A DNA stretch of 64,000 nucleotides from Tipula vernalis. Its lineage: Eukaryota; Arthropoda; Insecta; Diptera; Tipulidae. Shown here one piece after another: positions 45,090-56,814 of this stretch; position 1 is the first letter of the stretch, and each line of letters opens with the position of its first letter. Position numbers and translations under genes: made by a program. The stretch lies in contig OY282558.1 of the NCBI GenBank assembly GCA_958295665.1, positions 186,288,015 to 186,352,014 of the forward strand, given 5' to 3'. A model generated the notes under the pieces. That model saw only the letters and a list, made by a program, of their open reading frames with translations. It made no database searches and was not told the DNA's origin.

Positions 45090-46200
45090 ACAAAAGGAAT
45101 GGTCGATTAAAAATCAAATTGGTCTAATCATTATAAGGAAAACGTTTTATACACAATAAGTTAGAGAAAGGATGTGCCAACAGATACGAGGGCTAATTTC
45201 AAAATTAGTACTTTCAAGGAGTTGAGATATTTAGGGACGAGCCGGGGGTCAGAAGTATTTTTAATTGCTAGACTACCAGTATCAAATTACGTATCGCCTG
45301 GTATGTAACTATTTAGCCGTAGATACCTTAAGATCATTACCTCTGGCAACTTTTCTTGCGAACACAAAGTACTACTAAAAAGCTTAAAAAATGGAAAAAT
45401 AAAAGCTTTCAATTAAAATTTCCGTCTAAGTTTAACTTTTTCGTGGGTTTTAATTTTTTAAATAAGCGTTGAAGTTAAAGCATCTTTGATCAAACTTTAG
45501 TTTGTGTATATAGAAAAAAATTTTCTTCATAATTTTAAAAATTTTATTTGTTACCATTTGAATGATGATTTTTGGATTTGCTTTTTATGCTTATAGGAAT
45601 CCTATCAGCAACCATTTTAAAATAAAACACCTTTCACTAAATTACACATAATGCTTTAGTTTTGTTTCGAATAATAATTTAGCCAATATTAAGTTAAGAT
45701 TTAGCCTTAAAGCATTAGATTTATTTCATAAAGGCAAATTAGAAAATCAATTGAAGTTAAAATTATTTGTGTAGAAAGAGTATAAATTTTACAGTCACAA
45801 TAGTCAGGCAACACTTTTTGTTCGGAGGGTCTTTAACAGGGCACTTTTACTCCTCGGGTTAAAATCATTTGATTCGTTTTAAAGTAATGTATCTGAGTTT
45901 GAATAAGAATCAAAATAATTTGAAATTAAAATATTTTGAAAAAATATTACATTCGTCGGAATCTCATGGAAATGCCTATCCCAACATGAGTTATGTTTTC
46001 AACTTGATAAGACATTAAAGGTAAAAAAGGTCTCTATTTAAAATCAATATCTTTAAAAAATGTAGAAAACTCGTGTTAAACCGAGAAACTTCACCGTGCA
46101 AATGGTAATAGTGCCTCATCGAAAAACTCACTCGAAAAAGTGTAAATCGTGTACCGAAATGAGTTTATTATGTAATACATTTTTATTGCTAATGATCGAG
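45090..46200. other. Intergenic, no gene seen
   Basis: AT-rich, no supported frame or repeat. Confidence 0.45.
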
Positions 46201-46262
46201 TATACAATTTTACTGGCCCTAGTGGCACGCGCTTAGTTCGCCTAGGCATTAATCCGCCCCTG
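46201..46262 (-). repeat. Solitary hAT-like terminus
   Basis: The minus strand from 46262 begins CAGGGGCGGATTAATGCC, a common hAT-type inverted terminus. I found no matching left end within the window, so this is probably a truncated copy. Confidence 0.45.
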
Positions 46263-46804
46263 GCCAAGATATTGACCGTAAACGGGTGAGTAATCGAGCA
46301 ATCGAGTCCGAATTTTTATGCGTTCCTCCAGAATACCCGTCTAGTAAACCGTGATCCAAAATGACGTGGCACCAAACTTTTCGTTACGTGATTTGCACAG
46401 TTGTATACCAGGTTTTGATGATACTGGCTCGTATTCAGTCCAGTATTGGTTGGAAGATTTCAAAAATACCGCAATACTATTAAAATGAATTCACTCCAAA
46501 AACTTTTTTACAATCGACAATACCGCTAAAACATTGTATTGCCTACATGATTTTTCGTTCACGGCATTGAATATCAGTTTGACCAATTGTCAATAAAAAT
46601 TGTAAACAACATTGTCAAATTTTTTCTATGGTTGCGGGGCGGACCCAAATAGATCTAATTTTCCACATTCGGTTGGAGTTCCCCAAATAAGAGAATTGAA
46701 TTGGAACAATTTTTCTTCCTCAACTGGAATTTTGATATAATTAGCCTGAAAATTAGTATGAGCCTTAAATATTTATTTAACAGTGATTTTTTATTTCACA
46801 ATAC

Positions 46805-48035
46805 CGGTATAAATTGGACACGAGATATCCCTCGTTCGATTTATTGTCGTTTGCCCGAGATTTGGAAACGAGATAACCCATACACGATTATTTAGTTCTG
46901 CGCCTGCATAATGGGGGATATTTAACTTTATTACATTGACCACCACTTTACAACTGGACACGTGAAATAACTATACATACAATTCTACAACAATAAATGA
47001 GCTAATTTTGAATTAATTATTTTAGTCCATTCGCTGCAGCCTGATTGATTAAATTCTCTTAAAATTTTCGGAAATATACTTCAAAATTATTAAAAATTGT
47101 GACACCGTAAGGATTTTAAATCGATATAATAAAAGCTAAAACCCAAATCTTACTTTGGCCGTTCGAGAAATATCATGCGGCCATTCATCTCAATACGATG
47201 CAGATGTTTAAAGAATTTTTGCAGCATTATTGAATAAACTTGCTGTAACAGTGACAACTTTTACTCCAATCATTTTGCCATATTGTGAGAATATTGGTTT
47301 TGGGTCGGTTTTGTTTCTAACATCGGCAATGAAGACAAAGATGCGGTCGAGTTGATAGATAAGCACGGATCACCGTCGAAAAGGTTTGTGTTTTTCGTTC
47401 GTGTTGTCGACCCGATCAGTATCAACGTTAACTTGTTTTGTCATAATCTAGGGGAATAGGTTGAAGAATCGTTCAACTCAAAATGGGTTTCCTCCCAGAT
47501 GGCCTTTATCAAATTCGCCGTTCACATTTTTTTTCGATAGTTAGTTATTTTCGTTATTCGATTGGTGTCGCTAAAAGTTTTCACTCGAAATGTTCTCCAT
47601 AACTTTCCACTTCAAGTTTCTCACTATCGCAGTTTAAATAACGATTTTTCTTAATTAATACTCGCATGTATTAAATTTTATTTAACAATTTTATTGACTT
47701 TACTCACAGGTTTATTAAAAAAAAGGGGCGCTAATCTGGCTCGAAGGGCTACGGACAAAGTGTCGCCAATGAGTCCGGAATGAATTTCTGCATAATATGC
47801 AATTGTAAGGCGCCATTCACCATTTTCGAAATTCAGATATCAAAAGATTATTGTAGGATTGAAAATATCTCGTGTCCGATTGTAAAGTGATGGTCAATTT
47901 AATCGAGTATGAATTCTTTGTGTTCAAATTAAGCAGTAGAGGCCGAATGATCGTGGTAGTTCTCTCGTTTCCAAATCTCAGGCGAAGGTCAATAAATCGA
48001 ATGCAGGATATCTCGTGTCCAATTACCATATTTTA
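46805..48035. repeat. Long inverted repeat pair (~190-bp arms)
   Basis: 46805-46995 and 47830-48035 are inverses at about 75-80%: AATTGGACACGAGATATCC, TTCGATTTATTG, GAGATTTGGAAACGAGA and TTTACAACTGGACACG-like segments occur in both. The ~830-bp interior has no coding frame. The right arm ends 64 bp before the pogo element. Confidence 0.65.
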
Positions 48036-48098
48036 ATCTTAATTGTTCCCAAATTAATTTAAATTTAAGGTCAACATGGGTTTCCTCAAATGTAAATA

Positions 48099-50673
48099 CC
48101 GTAAAATGGGGTGAATAGGAACAGCGAGGTGAGTAGGAACAAAACTTTAAAAATTAAATAAATAAATAATTTTTCATAATGAACAAAACAAAAAATTTAA
48201 CGGCTGATTTTTTTAACTTGGTGAAGAGTGCAAAAGTCGAAAAAATAATTTATCTTATTTTGAACACCTGCAGTTTAGGAATAATATTCATACCAATTAG
48301 TAATAATTTTTAGGTCAGAAAAGTACATAAATAAACTTTAACGGTAATTCATTATTTTTTGGTATAAAATCAAATAAAATTAAGGTAAGTTGTGAAATTG
48401 TGTCTTATTATTACATTCTAAGTTGAAGTTTTAATTAATATTTACCGTTATTCCTTAATTTTTCTTTGTTGTAATTTAATGCCTAGAATTTGAAAGTATG
48501 GGGTGAATAGAAACACAACGGGAATCATTTTTCTATTCACCTCACCATGTGTTTCTTACTTTAAAATTAGTAAATATATTTAATTTTAATGAATATGTTG
48601 ATTACTATTTGTAATTATATTATATATTAGGTGGGAATACAAGTCCAAGAGTGCAAAACCTCACAAAAAGCATGATCCACTGTTACTCAAACAAGCAGTT
48701 GATGATGTTAAATATAACAAGATGCCATTAAGGAATTCATCGGAGAAGTATGGTATACACCATTCTGTAATATACCGCCATTTAAAAAAAGGAGATACCA
48801 TAAAACGTCAGGGTGGGCAAACTTGTTTAAGCGAAAGTGATGAAAAAATTATTGTAAACATATTGATAATTTGTTCCGAGTGGTGTTATCCCATTGATAC
48901 AATAACGTTGCGAATCATTATACCAGAATTTTAGATCAGGCAAGGAAAACAAGTGAAGAAATTTAAGGATAATTTACCCGGCAAAGAATTCGTCTACTCT
49001 TTTTTGAGACGACATAAGCAAGAACTGTCGCATCGGTTTTGTGAAAACATAAAAAGAAATCGGGCTGCTGTTTCACCAGAAATTATAAATGAATACTTTA
49101 ACAGATTACAAGGAGAACTTGAAGGTGTACCACCACAAAATATAATAAATTATGACGAGACAAACTTAAGTGATGAGCCGGGTAGAAAAAAAATTATTTG
49201 CAAAAGAGGTTGCAAGTATCCCGAGAGGTTAATAAACAGCATCAAATCCTCAATATCGGTTATGTTTAGTGCAGTAGGTGATGGTACAATATTATCTGTT
49301 TACGTTGTTTACAAGGCTGTACATTTATATCAGTCATGGACGGAAGGAGGGCCTAAAGGAGCCAGATACAACCGAACAAAATCAGGATGGTTCGATAGAT
49401 ATTGTTTCGAAGATTGGCTTGTATCAGTTGCCATCCCTTATTTAAAAAAGCAACCAGGCAAACGAATTCCACACATTTAACTCAACCTCTGGATGTTGCA
49501 TTTTTCCATCCATTAAAAGTATCTTGGCGGAAAATTCTCGGGAAATGGAAAAGTGGACCTGACAGTCGCGAGGTGGATTTTCCCAAGGATAAGTTCTCCC
49601 GACTGCTCAATGAATTGATGACCATGATTGTTGAACATCCAATAACATCAAATCAGGCTTTAGAAAATGTGGGATCGTCCCTCTTGATAGAACGCCATTA
49701 TTAGAGAGGTTACCTTCAGCCCCGGACACCACGGTTCAAACAGATAGTTTGGATGCAAGTTTTGTTGAACATCTTAAGAAAATCAGATACGAGGAAACCG
49801 CAACACCTATTCGAAAAAAGAGGAGTAGAATTCAAGTTATTCCTGGCAAAAGCGTCGTGGCAACTGAGTCAGACAGCTCTGAGTGTTCGGGCAAAATGAG
49901 CCTCCACGACACAGATTCTTCAATAAATATAATGGAAAATGATTCAATTGATGAAGATGATGAAAGGGTGTCTTCCATTGGAACTGGAAAGCAAACCTAT
50001 GCAAATCCAATTAAAAAGGAAGAAATAAGGCCAGGAGATTGGCTAGTAGTTAATTTTTATGTAAATAACCATAATCCTGGAACATCGTCTTCTAATAAAA
50101 AACCATATATAGGACTAGTAAAATCAATCATCGACGATAATTTTGAAGGTGAGTTTTATCGGCCGAGGATAACTAACGCTTTTCCTGAACTTATTTATGG
50201 GTTGCCGGACGTGCCAGATATTGCTGAGTTCGACTTTGGACAAGTGGTTGATAAACTTAATCCACCTGTAGAGTGCAGAAGAGGACTAAAAAAATTTGAT
50301 ATTAAAATTTAGAAGGATTTTTAATTATGTTTTTTTGTTTTTTAGTTTAATGAATTACTATACAAATAAAGTTTGAAATTATTTTTTATCGTTTTTTACC
50401 AATGTTTCTGATAACCGACGAACTATCGGAATAGAAAAAACCTTTAAAATCTAAGACTGTTTCTTTTCACCCAAATGGCAAGTGAATAGAAACAGTGGCG
50501 TTTTATAAAAAAAAAAACCGCCATATTGATCTTTAACAAACCAAACTAATTTAGGAAGGGTTAACTAGATCAATACTCACATTTTAAAATAATTTGGATT
50601 ATTAAAACATGTATCCTCTTAAGAGTACATGCCTGCAAACTTAAAAAGTGTTTCTATTCACCCCATTTTACGG
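48099..50673. mobile_element. Pogo/jerky-type DNA transposon, complete ends
   Basis: Inverted ends start CCGTAAAATGGGGTGAATAG (24-25 bp, one mismatch) and are flanked by TA (48097-48098 and 50674-50675), as for Tc1/mariner-pogo elements. 2575 bp, one transposase gene in plus orientation, broken. Several extra copies of GGTGAATAGAAACA lie near both ends. Confidence 0.92.
48631..50312 (+). pseudogene. Pogo/jerky-like DDE transposase, broken
   Basis: N-terminal Psq-type helix-turn-helix: LLKQAVDDVKYNKMPLRNSS then EKYGIHHSVIYRHLKKG (about 48680-48790). One TAG (near 48932) interrupts the DNA-binding part. The catalytic domain follows: IINYDETNLSDEPG (first Asp, about 49155), SVMFSAVGDGTILSVYVVYK, SWTEGGPKGARYNRTKSGWF. 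At about 49466 the reading jumps from KKQPGKR to STHLTQPLDVAFFHPLK: the ~30 residues holding the second Asp (GDN...SH) are deleted, although the third Asp (QPLD) remains. A further frameshift lies near 49690. The 49749-50312 frame is the acidic C-terminal tail (NIMENDSIDEDDERV; RPGDWLVVNFYV). Non-functional. Confidence 0.9.
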
Positions 50674-50883
50674 TACGCTTTAGAATTCGCTGTCATACGA
50701 ATTTCTTCCATTCTGTAGTATGTATTGGTAGAGTTTTACTTTTTTTGTTTGAAATATAGAATGAAGAATCGGCCTCTATTGCTGCTGACTACCATTGGGG
50801 GTATACTGCTAACTTGTTTTAAGAGCTGAAAACAATTTAATTGGTGTTGTATTTCCGAGACATCCCGGATGCGGATACTACAA

Positions 50884-50993
50884 ATTTGAGACCCCAAATT
50901 ATTTGATAACGCCAAAATTGAAAGTTTTGATAACCAGTTTTTTCGGTGAAATAAAATCATTTTCATGATATTAAAGGGATCTCTGATACAAAT
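50884..50993 (+). repeat. Dispersed repeat, copy 2 (pairs with 11640-11742)
   Basis: AAATTGAAAGTTTTGATAAC and the downstream GGTGAAAT...GATAT.AAA match copy 1 at roughly 75%. Confidence 0.55.
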
Positions 50994-53009
50994 TATTAAA
51001 GTCCTTTTGATACTCTTAAAATCCTTTGATTCTACTCTATATTACGATTTTCCAACGGCAAGAGTATTGATGAACACACAAATATTTTATACAGAAAAAG
51101 GACATTTTCACACAATAAAGGACATTTTAGCGTACAGTAGTAGTAACAGCGTATAATTCCACAAAAGAAGGACACTTGGGAACGCTAGTTTTACTCTTTT
51201 GGTGGTTGGTTTATAACTAAAACATTGTTTTAATGTTAAAGCACAGCCACTTATTATAAAATATCCAATTACACAATTCCTCTAGAGAGTTGTTCTAGAG
51301 AGCAACTACTTTCATCTCTTTTTTCTTTCACTATTTCATTTTATAAAGGTTGTTCTCAAAAATCTGCTCGATTTGATTTTTGCTGTGGCTATGGTATTGG
51401 TGTAAAAGAGTCGAACAATTTTTTTGTCGAAAATTTTCAATTTTTATGGCAACATTAAAACGGAAAAGTTACATTCACGCCGCAAGCGTATAACCAAATA
51501 TTGTGCACGTTATTGCGTTGAAACCGAAATTTAACAAATTTCAGTTAATGATTGTTTGTATACCACACATTTTGATTTAGCAAACCAACCATAAAAGATA
51601 TGCAACCAGCAAAAAAAATACTTGATTTAACTGTATCTCGGCTGAATCACATCCACAAATTGATTGACATTCAAAAACATAAAAAAATTAAAATTGAAAT
51701 TGAATACAGAAATTATTTTTCTTATTTTAAACCAAATGTAAACAAAGAGGAAAAATAAAAAAAAAATAAAAAATTTTCTTTTAAGAAATAAAATCGTAAT
51801 TTTTTTTTTTTTGTGTTGTTGTAATGGTTATAGTATAATTTTTTTTGTTGTTAAAAATAGACCACCGACAATATAACATGATGATGAATTTTCTGTAAAC
51901 AATAAAATAAAAACACAACACAGTGAAAATGTGGAAATTTTTAATTTTATTCCCCGCGCGCGCGTTTCATTTACATACATAACACAGTACTCTTACTGGT
52001 TTGAGCTGTTAAACTGTTAAATGGATTTTAATACGAATAATATTAATTATGTATTAAATAATACTTTTTATGGGTAAATTATACTTATTATTATTATTAT
52101 TAAACCGCGATTTATTAGTGGAAGGGTGCGAGAAAAACCCATATGATGATTTAGAATTAATTCCATATCTTATTACAATTTTCGTGTTTAACGTACACAT
52201 AGAACTGTTCTTTTCTTTTTTTATTGATGATTTAAAATCTTGATGAAAAGGAATTTTAAGAGTTCAGTACAAGTTTATGTCATAAATCTTACAATTTTAA
52301 TGGAAATGGTTGGAAGTATCGTGCTCGTCTAATAAACTTTAAAACATCAAAAACATTCCGTTAACCAAATAAAATTGTTGAGTTTATATCAAAAGATAAA
52401 CATTTTTTTATGGCATTTTGAACATCCCAATTTATAATTTAAAGAAACTCCCCTACTTCAGGTACAAAGGTGCAGAATTTGAACGTAAATGTTACTTTAT
52501 AACAAAATATATAATACAATTGGGGATAACATTCTTTGTATTATGTTCAAAATTATTTGTGCAACCTAAAACATAATTTTTGTAGAAGGATAATGTGGCT
52601 GGTTGCAGCTTCAATAGGGTAAAAGGTTGACCATCTGAAACCATAAGTAACTTGGTCTATATTACCCGCGTACTATTCAAAGAAGAGCTAAAGCGTATAA
52701 AGTATTGGAAGCGCCTAAGTTACGATAAGTAACGAAAATCAACGAAAATTCGCAAGAAAATTAACAAATTAATTTTACTAATTAATTATGCAGATAAATT
52801 AGAATTTGTGTCCTTTAAATTTTAAGTTGAGAATACAATTCGTCCAAATTTTCACTAATCAAAATGTATGGTTACGCGTATATTATTGACATTCCATAAT
52901 AACCATACAAAACGTAAGTATTCTGAATTTTTTAGGTTTGTAATTAATTACTTAATTTCAAACGCTTTTGAACAATGTTTTTAAAAAATGGTGAAGAATT
53001 AATTAAAAA
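50994..53009. other. AT-rich intergenic, no gene seen
   Basis: Contains CGCGCGCGCG at 51956-51965, a (TTA)n run near 52085 and the repeated word CTCTAGAGAG near 51280-51303. No gene or RNA is recognised. Confidence 0.45.
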
Positions 53010-53369
53010 TAACACCGGCACACAAAAAAAAAAATTCCGAACCCGAGGTCTGTCATGTAAATTCTGATGTATTTTGATGCGCTGAATACGAATCCGATGT
53101 CCGTTTAGCTCCATCACCCACCAGTTTTCCACAAAACCACAATTTTGGGTCAAAATTGTCCAAGAAAATACCAAAGTCTATTTTTTGTACCGTTTACTCC
53201 AGATATATCGTTTCTGGAGTATTTTTAACCGCAAAAACGGATTCCCTATTCCAAATTTACTTGTAACACTTCAGTAACCCAAAAAGCCCAACTTTAGGTC
53301 AAAATGGCCAAAAAAAGTCCAAAGTAATTTACCTATCTATTTTGTTACTATAATGGCTTTTGACTAAAC

Positions 53370-53530
53370 CATTGTTAGAAAGTCAGACAAAGAAACTCAT
53401 ACTAAAACCCAGACGCACAAGTTACACTGAAACTCAGACAATCAAACTGTTACTCAAACTGAGACGCAAAACTCACAATTGAAATATGACAAGCAAACTG
53501 AAATTCAGAGAAAATAAGTTACAAATAGAA
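53370..53530 (+). repeat. Degenerate AAACTCAGAC tract inside the TAA-flanked element
   Basis: AAACTCA, CCCAGACGCA, AACTCAGACAATCAAACT, ACTGAGACGCAAAACTCA and similar words recur about every 15-25 bp. Possibly subterminal binding repeats or simple-sequence decay. Confidence 0.5.
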
Positions 53531-53639
53531 GAAAAATAAGACAAATTCGCGGCTTGTGTGACTGAAACAAAGTTACTGGCAATAGGAAAATGAAACTTAA
53601 CTAAGAAAGTTTAGTGAACTGAGTTCCCCTGATCTTACT

Positions 53640-55600
53640 GCAGTTCGAGTTTGTCTTCTGAAGATTGAGTTACAGTTTGTTGCTTTTCATAAACTTTTTG
53701 TTCATTGACCTATCACGAGCGTTCAAGTAAAGTTTTATTGATGTCATTTCTTGCATCTATAACGTACTCTCTCGTCCCCGAATGACCTACGAAGTGAATT
53801 TCTACGTCTTTTTCTTCAATTTGTTTCTTCATCTCTCTTGAGCAGCCAACAAATGATATCTCCTTTCCATTTCCCTTATATCCTGGTGGAAGCGCTCCCC
53901 TTGCTCTTCTCTATAGTCGCCTAAATTGTCAGGAAAGTAATCAAGATGGGAGTCCAAAAAATGGAGCTTTAAATTCATAAGACAACTTTGTAATATTCTC
54001 TAAAACTGACCCAGGCAGCTTTCTCATTTTTTTGCATGGTTTTAACGAAATTTTTGTCTTGAAATAGTTTCGTATTTGAGGTCTGTTAAAAATATCTTCT
54101 TTAATTTTAGCCTCTGTCAGTTTTGGAAATTGTTGTGCTTGTACATATTGGAAACATTGACATTTTTTATCTAATGCCTTCACATATTGCTTCATCAGCC
54201 TAAGTTTTATGTATAGTGGGAGTAAGAGAACTTTTGGGGGATCTAATAAAGGTTCTTTAATTACATTAGGTTTTCTTGGCGGCCACTGTTTTTTAACGTA
54301 ATGGTTTTCTCGGTCTCTACTATTCCAAAGGCATTTAAAACAAGGACTCAAGAGATTGAGTGGACTATTGCGACAGTGGCATATTTATTTCCATTGTGCA
54401 GTAGTACCGCTTTTAGGCTGAGTTTTGTGGAGTCAATAAATAGTCTCCACTCGTTAGGTTTGTAAATACTAGCTTTTAAATCATTCATCAGTGCTGGTAT
54501 ATTTGGGCAATACACCAACGTAGATTTTTTATCTTCGGTAAAGTGCTTCCGAAATTCCTTTTCTCTTTCTCGATAAATTGAAGATTTTGTTCCAGGGACT
54601 ATCCAGTTTCGACTTTTCAGTTCACTAACTAAGTCTTCAGATACATCTTTTGGTAATGCATATCTCCTAATCAAATTATTGAGGTCATTCTGAGTGAATA
54701 GTATTGGAACTTTCTCTTCTTTAGGTATAATATACTCTTCTTCACTCTCCTCCGTGTCATTTTCAAGCTGTACAATTCTTCCCCGTTGGACGCTTCAATT
54801 TCACCTACGTTATCCTTTGAAAATTCCATTACTTCATTGTTTGAAAACCTTGAGTTGAAGAAATTGGACTTTACAGGTTTCGTCGTTGTACATACATCCG
54901 CATACTTTATATTTGATTTACTCTTTAAATTAAAACCTTTCATTTCGGTATTATAAAAGTAACAAAATATGATGTGTGAGTGGAGTGTATAGCTGATGCG
55001 GTAATTTTTGTGTTATGCAGCTTCCAAGGTCCAGGTCATTCTCAGCGTTAATTCACCCTTCGACTGAACACGGCCGGCAAAATGCTGCTGCTGAAGAATG
55101 ATATGGATATTCTGTTAGCCGGTGTTCCGAATGAGAGGGTTAACTCGAAATGGCACATTTGGTTACAGTGTTTAAAAATGTGTGTTTAATTTTGTAATTT
55201 TCAGGGGATTATCAAAATGTAATGTGTGAGTGGAGTGTACAGCTGATGCGGTTATTTTTGTGTTATGTAGCTTTCAAGGTTCAAGTCATTCTCAGCGTTA
55301 ACCCACCCTTCGACTGAGCACGGCCGGCAAAATCGGACTCCACTCATTTATCTTTAAATTAAAACCTTTAACTTCGGTATTTTCAAAAGTAACATTCCTC
55401 TTTCGATAGAGGTTCTTTCCATATTGTGGGTGTTGTACATTTTAAATTTGAGTTACTCTTAGTATTCTTCCATCGCTTTAGCATAGTTGAATATGCATTG
55501 CATATAATATTTGAAGTCCATTTATTCTCCTCAAGAATCTCTCTACCAAAACATTCGTTGTATATATTTTTAGTCATGTCAGATATAGTCTTTCACATTT
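53640..55600 (-). pseudogene. DDE transposase of an uncharacterised insect transposon family, broken
   Basis: N-terminal part at 55577-55383: MLKRWKNTKSNSNLKCTTPT then WKEPLSKEECYF, a Cys-containing module. It continues at 54943 with KGFNLKSKSNIKYADV, then RRYALPKDVSEDLVSEL, FRKHFTEDKKSTLVYCPN and NEWRLFIDSTKLSLKAVLLH (first Asp of the RNase H-like core). At about 54350 the frame jumps to SPCFKCLWNSRDRENHYVKK, deleting ~50 residues that hold the second Asp (GDL). PKVLLLPLYIKLRLMKQYVK and RPQIRNYF follow. At about 53945 a second jump leads to EEQGERFHQDIREMERRY (third acidic residue). Long proteins with these blocks recur in insect genomes and are usually unnamed. The catalytic reading is inferred from spacing and the usual family layout. 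Confidence 0.8.
54922..55398. repeat. Nested direct duplications A-B-C-B-A order inside the transposase gene
   Basis: B (54972-55083) and B' (55222-55335), about 93% identical, share GTGTGAGTGGAGTGTA and CACGGCCGGCAAAAT and are 250 bp apart. A (54922-54965) and A' (55351-55398) share CTTTAAATTAAAACCTTT and are 429 bp apart. All are in the same orientation. C (55084-55216) is unique. The arrangement duplicates the transposase junction after ECYF. Confidence 0.75.
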
Positions 55601-55639
55601 CACACAAATAAATTCGGGTCCCTATCACACTGACGTCTT

Positions 55640-55860
55640 CTTGCAGCAGTATACTCCTCAAAGGCCAAGTTGCCTACCCTTGAGGAACTACGGTCAGCCG
55701 CCGATACTGGGGTTCCCTCCGCTGCATCGTAACATTTTTATGTGTGGTTGCCATGACGTCATGAAAGCCGTAACCCAGGGACTTAGCCGGATAGTGGGAC
55801 AACTCCTTTGCCCACCGTCACCACGTGGAAGTGCCCTAGGTGCAGTCACACGTTAATTGG
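55640..55860. other. GC-rich segment near the right arm
   Basis: About 50% GC in a roughly 30% background, with GGGACTTAGCCGGATAGTGG and CACCACGTGG. The plus frame 55641-55856 has no domain I recognise. Perhaps a foreign repeat inserted in the element or its own 5' region. Confidence 0.35.
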
Positions 55861-56173
55861 CTGTTGACACAACCAACATCGTGTTGTTGTTAATTGGTGT
55901 TGTGTTCTTTTTGGGGTAATGAAGAGTCAGAAGTAAATTTGAACTACGTAATCCTTTTTTGCGGTTAAAAATACTCTGGAAACGATATATCCGGAGTAAG
56001 CGGTACAAAAAATAGACTTTGGTAATTTTTGGGAAATTTTTACCCCGAATTAGGGTTTTGTGGAAAACCGGTGGGTGATGGAGCAAAACGGACATCGGAT
56101 TCGTATGCAGAGCATCAAAATACTGACATGTCAGAACCCGGGTTCAGAATTTTTTTTTTGTGTGCCGGTGTAA

Positions 56174-56806
56174 TTTTTCAGAAATCTATTATCTCACTAA
56201 ATACAACACGTGCTCTAATTAATAAACGATAACGTTTTACTTGTTAAAACCGAAGCAAATAATAAAACGCGTGCTGTGGTTTTAACTCGTAAAAAATTAT
56301 CGATTATAATCATTAAGCAGTAGAATATTATGGCTGGCAATCAAATTACATTTACGGATAAGACAAATATGACTTTATGAGTGAGAAAGAATAGAATTTA
56401 GAAATTATAGAATTCTGAATTTACAGAAATTAATTTGATTACTACACCAATCCATAAGCACCTAAAATGAACTGTTTGGTGGAAATCGAATTGAAGGAAA
56501 ACAACGACAAATGTTGTTAAATTTGGTTACACGTAATTACGTACCATCGAATTTAAATTTTTAGAAAAAGATTTGTCTTTAATTTGGCACACAATTTCCT
56601 ATAGGACTTCGACATTAATATTTAACTGTTTGTACGGTATCTCGGCATTGATGGATACATACAATTATTTGATTAAATTCTGCAAGATATCTTAAAGTTT
56701 TTTTCTAATTAAGCCTGCTAAAGTTCAAATATCTTAATTAGTGTATAAAACTTAAAGTTGAGCTCCCACGAAAATATGTGATGTTTGGTACTAAGCAAGA
56801 AAACCA
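56174..56806. other. Intergenic, no gene seen
   Basis: AT-rich, nothing recognised. Confidence 0.45.
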
Positions 56807-56814
56807 GTGGAGTA

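Larger units (their letters stand above)
53013..56170. mobile_element. DNA transposon with ~250-bp inverted repeats and TAA duplication
   Basis: Ends start CACCGGCACACAAAAAAA on both sides and are flanked by TAA (53010-53012 and 56171-56173). The arms (about 53013-53270 and 55940-56170) are ~85% identical inverses, with shared blocks TTTTGTGGAAAACC, GGACATCGGATTCGTAT and AAAAAATAGACTTTGGTA. The element is 3158 bp. It carries a minus-strand transposase pseudogene, a degenerate AAACTCAGAC tract near the left arm, and a GC-rich 55640-55860 segment near the right arm. A 3-bp duplication fits CACTA-like or PIF/Harbinger-like elements; the CAC start favours the former, but I cannot place it. Confidence 0.85.

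Noticed and set aside
46701..48029. Frames containing WTRDIP and GHEISC as paired genes
   Set aside because: They are the two arms of one inverted repeat read in opposite directions.
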